From Eledone cirrhosa (lineage: Eukaryota > Mollusca > Cephalopoda > Octopoda > Eledonidae): DNA of 64,000 bases. The stretch covers positions 115,788,939 to 115,852,938 of the forward strand of contig OZ024742.1 in the NCBI GenBank assembly GCA_964016885.1. Direction: 5' to 3'. Made by a program: the position numbers and the translations under genes. The notes beneath the pieces were generated by a model that was not told the DNA's origin, did no database searches, and saw nothing but the letters and a program-made list of their open reading frames with translations. Position 1 is the stretch's first letter. Every line of letters begins with the position of its first letter. Positions 25,531-36,683 of the stretch are shown piece after piece.

Positions 25531-26287
25531 CGAAATTTGTTTTTCTTTGCTGTTGTTGTTGTTATTGTTGTTGTCGTCAGAGCTGCTGTTACTTTTGTTG
25601 TTGCTACTGGTACTACGACTACTGCCGCCGCCGTTGTTGCTGTGGTTGTTGCTGTTGTTGCTACTGGCGATTCTGTTGTTGCTGCTAATGCTGTTGTTGT
25701 TTATGCTGCTGCTGATGCTGTTGCGGCTGCTACTGTTGATTTCCTTGTCACTGTTGCTGCTGCTGCTGTTATTATGGCTGCTACTGCATGACGTCAGACG
25801 AATGAAATGGGTTTCTCTATTTACCGCACATATTATTCGTCGTTGTTGTCGTCGTCGTGAAATGTTCCTCGGTTTGCACGTGCTCGAGGAAACTATCAGA
25901 AACTATATTTTTCTTTTTCTTTACTGGCGTCGCTTGCGAAAGAGAAGGGAGGGAGAGATACACATTTATAGAAGGGAGGGAGCGAGAGAATCTTCTCTCT
26001 GGTGTAGTGACGATTGAGGAAGAGAGGACGGAATGAGTGGGAGTGACTTGTGAAAATTCTCTTTTGTAGCCATGTTTTTTTTGGTTTAAAATACATATTG
26101 AGCACCAAACCCCAATAAGCGGTTATTTAAACCCGAAGGGCCAACTAACGGGCAGAAAGACCCCTCTCGCGAGAAGGAGGGTGTTTTTGTCTACAATCTA
26201 GTTGAAGTTTTAAACAATTTACAATTGGTATTGCGCTTAAAATTTACAATACCTTACAGAGCCGAGCCTCCGTCAACCATGGCATTC

Positions 26288-26305
26288 AATAATAATAATA
26301 ATAAT
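26288..26305. repeat. (AAT)n tract between LINE families T and R
   Basis: Six AAT units. On its left is the 5' end of a minus-strand T copy. On its right is the truncated 5' end of a plus-strand R copy. Confidence 0.95.
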
Positions 26306-28100
26306 GTTTCCATGTGACTCTTTATCACCGCTTTTATTCTGCATCGCACGTATACCATTAAGTAAAATGCTCAATGAAATAAAACATGGATATAAAGTCT
26401 ATGACAAAACCATTAATCACTTGTTCTACATGGATGACCTGAAACTATTTGCAAAAGCTGATGAACAATTGGAAGGTCTATTATCCATTGTGAAACAGTT
26501 CATTGATGACATTAAAATGGAGTTTTGACTAGATAAATGCGCCAAAGCAACGTTCACCAGAGGAAAGCTGCTGAAGAGTTCAGACATTAATCTTGATCGG
26601 GGGAATGTGATAAGAGAACTTGATCAAGAAAAGACTTACAAATATCTAGGTGTTTGGGGAGGAGACGGAATCAAGCACTCGACAATGAGGGAAAGGATAA
26701 GGAATGAATGTTCCCGCATAGTAAGAGCAATCTAAAGAACGGAATTGAATGCAAGGAATATGATCGATGCCATAAACACGCTTGCCATACCAGTAGTAAC
26801 CTACAGTTACAATGTCATCAACTGGTCAAGCACAGAGAACCGTAGGCTCGATACAAAAATTCGAAAATTCTTAACCATGCACCCAATTCATCACCCTAAG
26901 GCAGATACAGATAGAATATATCTCCCTAGGAAAGAAGGAGGACGGGGGTTAAAAGATATTGCGTTGAAAACTGCAACAATTGGATTATCTACATATCTAA
27001 CGGAATCACATGATTAGATGATCAAACTCGTTTTGAAACACGAAAGCATCAACAGATCATATTCCATTACAAAAGATGCACAAAGATACAGTAATGGACT
27101 ACACATTTCAGAAGTTCCATTTACTGCTGAAATGAAATACACAGAAAAAGCAAAGCAGGTAAAAGTAACTGCAAAGAAATAACTGCTACAGAAACTGGCT
27201 AAGAAATGGCAAGGAAAGCCTCTGTATGGAAAATACTCAGAAAGATCTAACAACCCTGATGTTGATAAAACCAATCAGTGGTTGGCATCATCTGGACTGA
27301 AATCGGAGACTGAAGGACTAATTATATCAGCACAAGATCAGTGTCTACCAAGAAAATAATTACCAACACAAAATTACCAAGCCAACATAATAAAAAATGG
27401 ATGCAACCCATTATGCCGTCTATGTAAAAAACAACCAGAGACCATTGATCATATAATTTCAATGTGCAGTCCTATACAGGCGTGACAGAGCTGCACAATA
27501 TATACATTGGATAATGTGTAAGCATTTTGACCTGCCCCATCAAAAGAATTGGAGGGAGCGTCAACCACCTCCAGTACTTGAAAAAGATCACATCTCAATC
27601 TTGTGGTACTTTAGCATCCAAACAGACCGAAAAATAGATGCAAATCGACCTGATATAATACTGAAGCACTTTAAAAAGAGGGTATGCCTGCTAATTGATA
27701 TGTCCGTTCCAATAGACAAGAATGTATCTACCAAAATATTTGAAAAATTGAGTAAGTATAAGTTCTATCTCCAAGAGATAGAAATTGGAAAAAATGTGAG
27801 AACTAAAACGATACCAGTGGTTGTAGGCGCTCTAGGAATGATACCTAAGGGGTCTAATGATTACTTATCACAAATCCCAGGGAGCCCGCGTATAGGAGAA
27901 ATACAAAAGATAGTACTAATGGGAACTGCCCATATACTATGGAAGATTCTGTCAATAAAAGTACATGACAAGTCTAGGCCCCTAAAGATGCATATGTGTG
28001 TATGTATGTTCTTTCTTGAACATGGCGGACCTTGTTGTGTCTTGAGGTCACTGGTTGTGACTTGGTGATAACTCGTATGAACATTAAGCAAGATAAATGC
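26306..28100 (+). pseudogene. Family R (R2/R4/Dong-like) LINE, divergent 5'-truncated copy
   Basis: Plus-strand 3' part of a LINE with a restriction-like endonuclease. It starts inside the RT at DSLSPLLFC, directly after the AAT tract. The catalytic site YMDD (HLFYMDDLKLFAK) lies near 26433-26447. A conserved thumb-like region follows (IYLPRKEGGRGLKD, about 26915-26950). A Cys/His motif CRLCKKQPETIDHIISMC lies near 27417-27470. The final open frame (27514-28068, 184 codons) carries RPDII...CLLIDM, the RPD...D signature of the restriction-like endonuclease. Stops near 26527, 26735, 27015, 27180 and 27357 disable it. Its protein is clearly diverged from the other R copies in the window, so it is a separate subfamily. 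The end at 28100 is approximate: no AAT tract is seen there. Confidence 0.8.
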
Positions 28101-31036
28101 AACTCCATCCCGAACCGGCAGTCCCCCGTGGTAGCACTGTCAAGCGAGGGATTTTTTGGAAATGATCCATCGTCCCCGGCTCCTAGATTCTCTGGAACAG
28201 ACTGATTAGTTCGACTTCGTCGACTCCCAGAGCCTGTCCGAGTGCATCGTCTCACTTACCCACCACTAGTCCTCTATAGAACTCGAGAGTGGAAGTTCCA
28301 CTGACCGCATTGCCCGCCTGGTAGAGGGCAGTGAGTACCTGGCAACATTCCAGATGCCAGTCACCCAGTGTCGGTCTCTTATTGACTCAGGACTGCAGCT
28401 CAGTCAAAGAATGGAGCTGCGGAAAGGCCCGTCTGACAAACGGCGACCACACCCGTTTCACTGTTTAGGCAGAATACTTGGAGATGCCGCAGCCTCAGCT
28501 CGTGTCTGCGCATCATTATCCACATAATGCCCAGCCCTCCACGTAGAGGGTGCTGGCAGCTATGGACCGTCTCACCAGCGGAACCTGACCCCACCACAAG
28601 AATTTGAAGAGGATCAGCTCGAAGATGGCGAGTCGAGAACGATGGCATGGGACGACGGTCAGACGGTAGTAGATGACGGACGCGATGTATGCGTTCGCCA
28701 CCTCCGCCCGACCTTTCAGTGATATCTTTCTCGCAGCCCATTTCTGGGTGAGACTGGCTACCCTGCCTATCACATCGTCCCAATTCGAATCCACTCGAAT
28801 CAAACCCCGAGGAACTTTACCGGCCCGTCCGTCCACATCCTAACGACGCTGTTGGATGGCATGGACTTTCCTCTCCATGTGCCGAGTTGCAAGCCCACCA
28901 ACTTTTCCGGATTAAATTTTGCTCCCGTCAACTTTTCAGATTCCTCCAATAAGTTGCCGACCACCTCGATTTCTGAGGGGTCCGACACAATCACGGTTAT
29001 ATCGTCCACATAAGCCGACACAGGCTTTCCGCGTCCCGGTTCCAGTGGAATGCCCTGCAACAGCTCCAGCTTCCGCAATAAAGGCTCGAGAGTTAATACG
29101 TACAGAAGGGAGGAGAGATGGCACTCTTGACGTACCGATCGGAGATCTGAAACTGTTCCGAGAGGTGGCCTTTAATTTTGACCACTCAGAAAGTGGCGCT
29201 GTGCATTGCAGCGATGCAGCTTCTGAAGACGGGGCTGAAGCCAGCCGCCTTGAGGACAGCCTCCAGGTTCCGATGGTCGACCCTATCGAATGCTTTCGAT
29301 CGATCTAAATTGATCAGAGCCCCACCGAATCCAGAAGTATCTATGATGTATCGCATCAGGTGGCGGTCGTCGTGTATGCACCTGGTTGGGATTACGCAAG
29401 TTTGCGCCTCCCCAACCAAATCCCCGACGAGAAGCGCCAACCTTTTCGCATACACGCTGGCCAAAATCTTAAAATCTGTGTTGAGCAGAGTTATGGGCCT
29501 GAAATTGTCTAATGTGTCCCTCTTGTTCTCGTCTTTCCTAATCAGCGTCACTACGCCCCGGCTCACAGAACTGGGAGTGCTCCCGTTCTCTTGCCAGTTG
29601 CAGTAGAGCGCTTCGAGGAGATTGGAGAACAAGTCTGGCATATTTACGCAAAGCTCGTAGGGCAGACCATCCAAACCGGGTGACTTGCGGTTCATGCAGC
29701 CGACAAGGGCATCCTGAATCTCGGCGGAAGTAATCGGCCTTTCGCAGTGCCCAGCGTCGGCCGTCGAGAGTTGCGGCAAACCATCGAGATAGGGACTGAA
29801 GTCCGCCACTGTCTCTGATCCGCCACTTCCCCCGAACAACCTAGCAAAATGTTAGTGAAAGGCCTCACACATCCGCCTGGAATCGCTCGTGTCCATCTCA
29901 GTCCGTCAAAGACCGAATCGTGGTCTTATTACCACGCTGCGCCTCTACCACGCGGGCCAATCGAACAGCTTTGTGTCCCTCGTTTCGTAGAGCACGCGCC
30001 TTAGCTCTGACCTTCGTGTTTCGCATTGAAGAAATGTTCTAACGCCATTATCGCCGCTAGCACGTTAGTTGTAATGCCACTACAAATAGCCTCGTCTACC
30101 TTATTTACCAACTTCCCCTCCTTTCTATTTTTCTCTAATGCTACTTCTTTGCTAAACTCTATCGACATTACCCTACTCTCTCTTTTGAGAGGCCCCTCCA
30201 TCTATTGTTGACGACTCCCACAGTCAACCTTTTCTTAACTAAATTGTTGACCTGGTCCCTGTAAGCCTTACGTGCGGGAAATGACATGTTCAGCTTCCAG
30301 TAACCAGGTCCTAATCTACGCCTCTTATCTAGGTCGACCATACAACTCACAAACTTGTGATCTGAATAGGCGACCGTTTTAATACGTGGACAGCTTACAC
30401 TATTTATGTCTATTTTCCTAATGAATATCCTGTCTATATACGATCTAGATGACCCTATGCGGTTAGACCAGGTCCACACTGGTGCATTATAGAAATATAG
30501 TCGGTACCTGTCAGACAGTTGGAATTGGCTAATCAGGTTCTTGAGGCTTTTGAACCCCTCGCTTCTATCGGACACTCCTACACAGTCCCAGCGTGCGTCT
30601 AAGATGCCGTTCCAGTCCCCCGCTAACAGTAAAGGGCTAGACGTACCCAGAAAGGCTTCCAGGCGTCTAAAGAAATCCGGCCGTCCTGCCCCATTAAGGG
30701 CGTAGACGCCACCAGTCTAAAGGCACCACCTTCGTTATTGTTAACGTCCAGGATCAACAACTTCCCGTCCGGGTCCCGGAAGATCGACCTTACCTGGAGA
30801 TCGGAGCCTTTCCTAAACAACTCTGCCGCCCCACCTCTCATTCCCGGCCGACTAACAGATGCAAAGTTCTGATAGCCGTCGAAAATGGGGGTTAGTGCGC
30901 GGGTGTCGGAAATCCTGGTCTCGCTGACGGCAATTACATCCATTTCTATAGGCCTGAGGTCGTTGAGCAGGTTACTCTGCTTCCAGGACAATTCCAGGCC
31001 TCGAACATTTAAACTTACTACTCTTAATACGGCCAT
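28101..31036 (-). pseudogene. LINE ORF2, copy 5, broken
   Basis: Endonuclease N-terminus 31036-30623 (MAVLRVVSLNVRGLELSWKQ, SETRISDTRA), a frameshift near 30710, endonuclease C-terminus 30575-30168 with YSDHKFVSC retained. Linker at 30201-30001. The RT fingers and palm form one 217-codon frame (29839-29186) with SPGLDGLPYELCVNMPDLF, NFRPITLLNTDFKIL and LINLDRSKAFDRVDH. The catalytic segment at 29078-28800 reads AYVDD, a change from the AYADD of copy 1 that may be tolerated. Thumb at 28836-28400. The C-terminus (28255-28101) is truncated before the Cys/His motif. Confidence 0.82.
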
Positions 31037-31045
31037 GTTGGCAGG

Positions 31046-32894
31046 TTAAAAGAGAGAGAGAAAATGTTTACTTACTTCCGGGCTCTTGTGAAGGTCGGGT
31101 AGTTCGACCTCCATAGTTGGTGGGGTTTCTTTTGGGTACCCCTTTAAAAGTCTTGAATTGGGTTTTACGTTCGGGGATCCCACGTCTTGAGGAATGCTGT
31201 CTCGTATATCTTTGTATAAATCGAGCGACATTCGCACCAGAAACAAATTTTCCGGCACGCGAAATGTGCTCGATTTAAAAATGTCCCCCTCTTTTTGTAT
31301 ATTTTCACTTCGTGCTACGAGGCCCATCAGTTCCTTGTTGGCCCTCCTGACGAGCACGAAGATTTTATGTTTTGTTAGTGTGATTTTATTTATTTGCATG
31401 GTTGTGGTGGTGATGGTTTAGGTGGTGTTGTTTCAGTTGTGTCTGTGTTTGTTGTGAGTGCGGTGTCTGTGGTTTCAGGTGGTTGTGTGTGTATTTGATC
31501 TTGCGTCTGTTTAGGATGTTTGCGTTTGGGGGATTCTGTTGATGGTGATGGTGGTGTTGATGTTGGTGTTATTGGAGAGATGTTTGTGTGGGTGGTGTCT
31601 GCATTTTTTATTGTGGGTGATTTTGTGCTTTGTTGAGTTTTCTTTTCCTTTTTGTGTTTCCATTTTTGTATTTTGGGGGATTTTCCCTCAACTTCACTAC
31701 TGGTAGATGAGGGGTCTGTGTCTGTAAGTGTGTCTGTGTTTGTGTTTATGTTTTTATTGATGTGTGTATTTTGGCGGGGAGGGGGGAATTTGACAACTTT
31801 CCTCGTTTCCCCCCTGGGTGGTCAATGTTGGTGGTGGTCTTTCTATTGGTGTTGTTGTTGGTGGTTTTGCCGGTGCTGGTGTCTGTTGTGGTTCTCGCCC
31901 CGGCGTCGGCAGCAGTGATGTCATTCGACCACTTGCATATTTCATCAGTTGAGGGCAGAAGACTCGCAAATGGGTGTTTTCCCCACGAACAAAACAATGC
32001 GGCCTTTTGCTCTCGGTCATAATATGAATGACCGACCCATTCTGAAGGCGGATGTGGTCCGGGATTGTCTTCACATTCTCGGGCCGGATCTGGAGAAGTA
32101 TCTCCAGGTCAACCCCAGACCAGTCCTCTCTGGCCGTTGTTGTCACTTCTATCGGGACGGTATCCGTCCCCTCCACAATCACACATCCCAGAAGCCACCA
32201 CATGTCGAGTCCTGTTGGATTCTGGGAATGCAGACACGGGCCGTTCTTTTTCCCATGTGGTAGCGGTACATTATGACCTTGTTGGTTTTGCAAGGAGTCA
32301 TAGCGTGTTTATATAGCAGGGCTTCTGACTTAAACAGCACCTAAATGGTGCCTTACTGTCTTCCCCTCGCTATGTATTCGGGGTCATCTCTGATGCACCA
32401 CAGCGCGACTTCGACATCTGCTTGTTGAATTAAAGCTGCCCTTTTGGTTTGTGCTGAGATGCATCTATAATGCACCGTTCTGCGCTCCACTGCCTCAATA
32501 GCTTCTACCGGGACAGTTAAGATGGCCCTGGTTTGCTTCGGCTTGATGAGATTCCAGGCCTGGGCCAACTTTTCATCTTTGTTTCAGAAGTCCATGTTGA
32601 AACATGGCCTCTTTTTGGCTGCTGCCGCAGCGAAAGTGTTCTTCTTGTTGTCGTTGGGGTATTGTAGTTGTTGTCGTTGTTTTTGTTGGTGTTGTTGTTA
32701 TCACTGTCGCTGTTATCATTGTTGTCTTTGGTCCCGCCGTTGTTCTCGGTGCAGTTGGTATTGTTGCTGTTGGTTTGCATGTTAGTGGTGTTGATATTGT
32801 TGTTGCATTTGTCATTTTTTCTGTTATCTGTATTTTCTTTGACGCTGTTACCGTCATCTTTTTTCAAAATTTGAGTTCTTAATGTTGTTATCAT
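31046..32894 (-). pseudogene. LINE ORF1 (gag-like), copy 5, zinc knuckle damaged
   Basis: N-terminus 32894-32517, very rich in Asn and Thr, encoded by GTT-like repeats. The middle (32568-32353) holds RRTVHYRCISAQTKR. The conserved core (32293-31754) has GLDMWWLLGCVIVEG, EDWSGVDLEILLQIRPE and a knuckle reading CFVRGENTHLRVFC, where the second Cys is Arg. A Pro/Thr-rich stretch and a C-terminal segment (31399-31046) in another frame follow. Same lineage as the ORF1 at 11081-12962. Confidence 0.75.
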
Positions 32895-33222
32895 TGCTGT
32901 CTTTGTTCACATTGTTTGTGGTAGTGTTTGTTGTATCAATTTCTCTTAATTTGGCCGTAGTGCTACTGTCAGATTTTAAATCGTTGTCGCACGACAGCAG
33001 ACATATCGCTGGGGGCGTCGCCCAGCCATTTTCTTTTTTTCGATAATTTTTTTAAAATGTAAAAGAGTTCAAATATTTGGTAAAAAAGGCCCAGATATTG
33101 TTCTTTCCTCTTCACAGGACAAAGTCCAAGGGCTTATATGTCTTTCACAACAACAACAAATTCAATAAATAAGTTTTGCCAGGTAAACTTACGAGAGCGA
33201 GCAAAATGACATCCGTTCAGTC

Positions 33223-33224
<2 letters not shown>

Positions 33225-33268
<44 letters not shown>
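33225..33268. repeat. (AAT)n tract
   Basis: About 14 AAT units between the 5' end of a minus-strand T copy and a short plus-strand R fragment. Confidence 0.95.
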
Positions 33269-33269
<1 letters not shown>

Positions 33270-33523
33270 GTTTTTGGACAAGGAAAACAGATCGTGCCTG
33301 ATTGTAGATGTGGCCTGCCCATTCGACACGAGAGTTCAAGAGAAGCAGACGGAGAAAATTAACCGATACCAGGACTTAAAGTGGGAGGTAAAAAGGCATG
33401 GTTGCTGGGAACAGCAAGAACCCTCCGATACGTCCTGAATATCTGAGGCTGCAGGTAGTGGCTTGATATTCATTTCAACAAACTTTCCAGTTAACTAACA
33501 TCAATGACTGAAACTCAAAGAAC
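33269..33523 (+). mobile_element. Family R 3'-end fragment with internal deletion
   Basis: Plus strand. It reads the restriction-like endonuclease region (CLIVDVACPFDTRVQEK), then jumps near 33395 from the EVKR region to the LLGTARTLRYVLNI end, skipping about 140 bp. It ends with the family R 3' UTR (GGCTGCAGGTAGTGGCTTG ... CAATGACTGAAACTCAAAG). AAT tracts lie on both sides (33225-33268 and 33524-33538). It is 5'-truncated inside ORF. Confidence 0.85.
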
Positions 33524-33562
33524 AATAATAATAATAATGATTTCTTTATTATTATTTATAAC

Positions 33563-33596
<34 letters not shown>

Positions 33597-33624
33597 CTTT
33601 CTTTATTAATCACATGTTAATGGC
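33524..33624. repeat. (AAT)n tracts with two tiny family T tail remnants
   Basis: The order is AAT, a 13-15 base piece matching the T tail (GATTTCTTTATTA near 33539), AAT again (about 33562-33595), a 20-base piece of T tail (GCTTTCTTTATTAATCACAT at 33596-33615), 9 bases of unknown origin, then the next R copy. These look like extreme 5' truncations of T insertions. Confidence 0.7.
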
Positions 33625-36257
33625 AGAGCAGAGCCTTGGTGGAAGGAACGACTGAGTGGTCAAATCAAGGAAATGAGAAATGACGTAGGAAAGCTTGAGT
33701 CACTACAGAATGGGACACTAAAAAACATAGGAACTAAAAATAGACTGGAAATAAAGTACAAAACTAGGAGGAAAAAGCTAAATATTATCATAGAGGAACT
33801 GAAGCAACGCATTGTAGCAAAGAGTGCAAAAATCAGGCGATACGAGAACAGAGTCAGTCAGTATAAACAGAACCGCATGTTCGACAACAACTAGAAGATG
33901 CTGTTTGGACAGCTTGAGGGGAAAGAAAGAGGCAACGACTTGATCCCTGAGGCGGAACAAACTAAAACATTCTGGAGAGGAATATGGGAACAGGATGTTA
34001 GACATAATGACCAGGCAGGGTGGATTGAGACAGTACAGAGGGAGATCGGTGAGCAGGCACACCAACAAACTGATTTGAGTATCACAGTTGAAACTCTTAA
34101 GGGGCAGGCAAAAAAACTAACCAACTGGAAATCACCAAGCCCAGATGGTGTGCAGGGGTATTGGATTAAAAATTTAACATCCCTCCACCCGAAACTGACG
34201 GCCATGTTCAATGACTGCTTGGTGTCGGGTGAGGTGCCAGAGTGGTTGACAAAAGGTACCACAGTTCTGATAATGAAAGACCGAATCAAGGGTAATGATG
34301 TTACCAACTATAGACCTATCACATGTCTGCCCGTAATGTGGAAACTGTTGACGAGCATTGTGTCTGAGGAAATCTACCATCACCTCCACACAAATAACTT
34401 GTTACCGGACGAAAAGAAAGGATGCCGAAAGAAGTCACGTGGTACAAAGGACCAGTTACTTATTGATAAGATGGTAATGGGGAATTGCAGGAGGAGACAC
34501 ACTGATCTTGCCATGGGATGGATAGACTACAGAACGGCATTTGACATGGTGCCTCACTCTTGGATCACCAAAAGCCTGGAGATCTTCAAGGTGGCAGATA
34601 ACATCAGACAGTTGCTGGGCAGGAGTATGGGGTCCTGGGAGACAGAGTTGACATCGACTGGAGTATCCTTGGGAAGCGTGAAGATCAAGAGAGGTATCTT
34701 CCAGGGAGATAGCCTGTCCCCTCTGTTGTTTGTCCTTGCCCTGATGCCTTTGACCATTATGCTGCGAAGAGTGAGAGCAGGATACAAGTTGGGAAAGGGA
34801 GAGCTTACCATCAATCACCTCCTCTTCATGGACGATCTTAAGCTCTTCGGGAAGAGTGAGAAGGAGTTGGATGTGCTTGTTGACACTGTCCGCATTTTCA
34901 GCAGTGATATATGTATGCAGTTTGGTATTAGTAAGTGTGGAGTCATTGTGAGGTAGGTTGAGCAGAAGTAACGCAATCCAGATACCAACAGGTGAGATGA
35001 TAAACGAAATTGACTCTGAGGAAGGATACAAGTATTTGGGCGTTCTGGAGGCTGATGGCATAAAGAATAAAAAAAATGAAGGAATTGTTAAGAACTGAAT
35101 ACATTCGGAGAATAAGGAGCGTATTGAAGTCACATCTGAACAGCAGAAATGCCATAAGCGCAGTAAATTCCCGAGCTGTGTCTATTATTAGGTACAGTGC
35201 GGGAATTCTGAGATGGAATGTTGCTGAACAAAAAGAAATGGATAGGAAGACTAGGAAGCTATTGACTATCTACAACATGTTCCACAAGAAGAGTTATGTC
35301 GATAGACTCTGCCTAAGGAGAACTGAGGGTGGAAGAGGTCTTATCAGCATAGAGGACTGTGTTCAGATGGAGAAAAACAACCTATACAAATACGTGACTG
35401 ATAGTAAGGAGCCAATGCTCAGAACTGTACTGAAGGAGGGGACAGTAGGCCAGGGGATGTCCAAGGAGGAAATAACATCAAGGAGAAAGAGCAGCCTTCA
35501 GGGAAAATCGCTTCATAGTACCTTCTTTGAGATAACTGAATTTAGAGATCCACAGACATGGAACTGTTTGAGAAGAGGAGACCTCAAAAAGGCTACAGAA
35601 GGAATGTTAATGGCTGCGCAGAAGCAGGCCCTCAAAACGAAGTGGTTGAAACACCATATTTACAAGGAGGAGGCTAGCCCACTGTGCAGGATATGTGGAG
35701 AGAGAGAGGAGACTGTGGCTCACATTGTATCCGAGTGTAAACACCTAGCCCAGACCCTCTATAAGGGCTGGATACATGATGTGATGGGCAGGGTGATCCA
35801 CTGGCACCTGTGCAAAGTAAACAATTTACCACATTCTGAGAAATGGTATGAGCATAGGCCAGAGGCGGTGATGGAGAACGATCAGGTGAAGGTGCTGTGG
35901 GATTTTAGGATACAGACGGACAAGAAACTGGAACACAATAGACCTGACCTGGTGGTAGTGGACAAAGAAAAAAGAGCGTGTCTGATTATGGATGTGCCCT
36001 GCCCATTCGACACGAGAGTGCAAGAGAAGGAGAGGGAGAAAATGAACCGATACCAAGACTTAAAGTGGGAGGTAAAAAGGATTTGGAACTGCCATGAAGT
36101 CAAAGTGATCCCGATTGTCATAGGCGCACTGGGGATTATCTCCAAAAGTTTCCAGGGATGGTTAAAGAAAATCGGCCCCTTTACGCTTTTAGGAACGCTT
36201 CAAAAGGCATGCTTACTGGGAACAGCAAGAACCCTCCGATACGTCCTGAATATCTGA
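33625..36257 (+). pseudogene. Family R ORF: RT plus restriction-like endonuclease, lightly broken
   Basis: Three open pieces. 33673-33894 is a basic coiled region (KTRRKKLNIIIEELKQR) ended by a TAG at 33892 where the sister copy has a Gln codon. 33898-34956 (352 codons) holds the RT: SPDGVQGYWIKNL, TNYRPITCLPVMWKLL, WIDYRTAFDMVPHSW, GIFQGDSLSPLLF and the catalytic FMDD at 34825-34836. An 8-base deletion near 34955 and a 1-base gain near 35072 shift the frame relative to the sister copy. 35076-36257 (393 codons) holds the CCHC motif CRICGEREETVAHIVSEC (about 35683-35736) and NRPDLVVVDKEKRACLIMDV (about 35935-35994), the RPD...D endonuclease signature. Few disabling changes suggest a fairly young copy. 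Confidence 0.85.
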
Positions 36258-36330
36258 GGCTGCAGGTAGTGGCTTGATATTCATTCCAACGGACTTTCCA
36301 GTTAACCAACATCAATGACTGAGATTCAAG
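33625..36330 (+). mobile_element. Family R (R2/R4/Dong-like) LINE, 5'-truncated, best-preserved copy
   Basis: Plus strand, 2.7 kb, AAT on both sides (through the tail remnants at 33596-33624 on the left, 36331-36358 on the right). Relative to the copy at 43895-46784 it lacks the Myb-like N-terminus but keeps the whole RT and endonuclease. A 73-base 3' UTR (36258-36330) follows the stop codon. Insertion into TAA repeats is known for Dong-like members of this superclade. That fits what is seen here. Confidence 0.85.
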
Positions 36331-36358
36331 GAATAATAATAATAATAATAATAATAAT
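36331..36358. repeat. (AAT)n tract
   Basis: Separates the 3' end of a plus-strand R copy from the 3' end of a minus-strand T fragment. The two families therefore meet tail to tail. Confidence 0.95.
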
Positions 36359-36670
36359 GCTTTCTTTATTAATCACAAGGGTTGACGCAATGTAATACAT
36401 TAAGGACAATACAGGACAATACAGGACGGTACAAATGTCTATTTCTGTGTGTAAGAAAAATAAAACACGATGTAACAAAATAGAAACATTGAAAAATTCC
36501 CCAATAGGAGGGACATTAGTGGATAAAGACCATTAAAAAAACCACGGTCACACTGACTACCAGGGCAAATACCCTCTCCCAGTTTTCACCTTCAGTTTAC
36601 AGGCGCATACTCAGAGTAGGCCCATTAACTCGGGCCATGCTTGCCTCTCTCACCCATCTTTCACCAATGT
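36359..36670 (-). mobile_element. Family T 3'-UTR fragment, 5'-truncated
   Basis: The plus strand begins with the T tail (GCTTTCTTTATTAATCACAAGGG). It continues through the 3' UTR landmarks (GAAAAATTCCCCAATAG, CAGAGTAGGCCCATT) and ends at CACCCATCTTTCA near 36662. A short AAT tract follows at 36671-36683. Confidence 0.85.
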
Positions 36671-36683
36671 TAATAATAATAAT

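Larger units (their letters stand above)
20629..26287 (-). mobile_element. Family T LINE, copy 3, mosaic with different ORF1 and 5' region
   Basis: Minus strand, about 5.7 kb, between AAT tracts at 20605-20628 and 26288-26305. The 3' tail and ORF2 match copies 1 and 4 closely. Upstream of the ORF2 start, similarity stops near 24005, after the shared plus-strand CCATCC..TTTTCACT. The ORF1 (24222-25530) is then a different one and the 5' end (ending ATGGCATTC) is unrelated to GGTCGCC. Sense layout: 5' UTR and an Asn/Ser-rich repeat (26287-25500), ORF1, ORF2 (21168-23961), 3' UTR. Confidence 0.83.
28101..33224 (-). mobile_element. Family T LINE, copy 5, subfamily of copy 2, 3' end lost
   Basis: Minus strand, about 5.1 kb. 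The 5' end abuts the AAT tract at 33225. The 3' end does not reach the family tail: at about 28101 the sequence starts inside the ORF2 C-terminal region (plus-strand CATCCCGAACCGGCAG) and joins the 3' part of a plus-strand R copy. LINE insertion normally preserves the 3' end, so a later deletion probably removed it. Sense layout: 5' UTR (32895-33224), ORF1 (31046-32894), ORF2 (28101-31036). Confidence 0.82.

Noticed and set aside
25238..26017. 259-codon Leu-rich plus-strand frame resembling a membrane protein
   Set aside because: It is antisense to ORF1 and the poly-Asn/Gln/Ser repeat of LINE copy 3. Leu runs come from CTG/TTG repeats.
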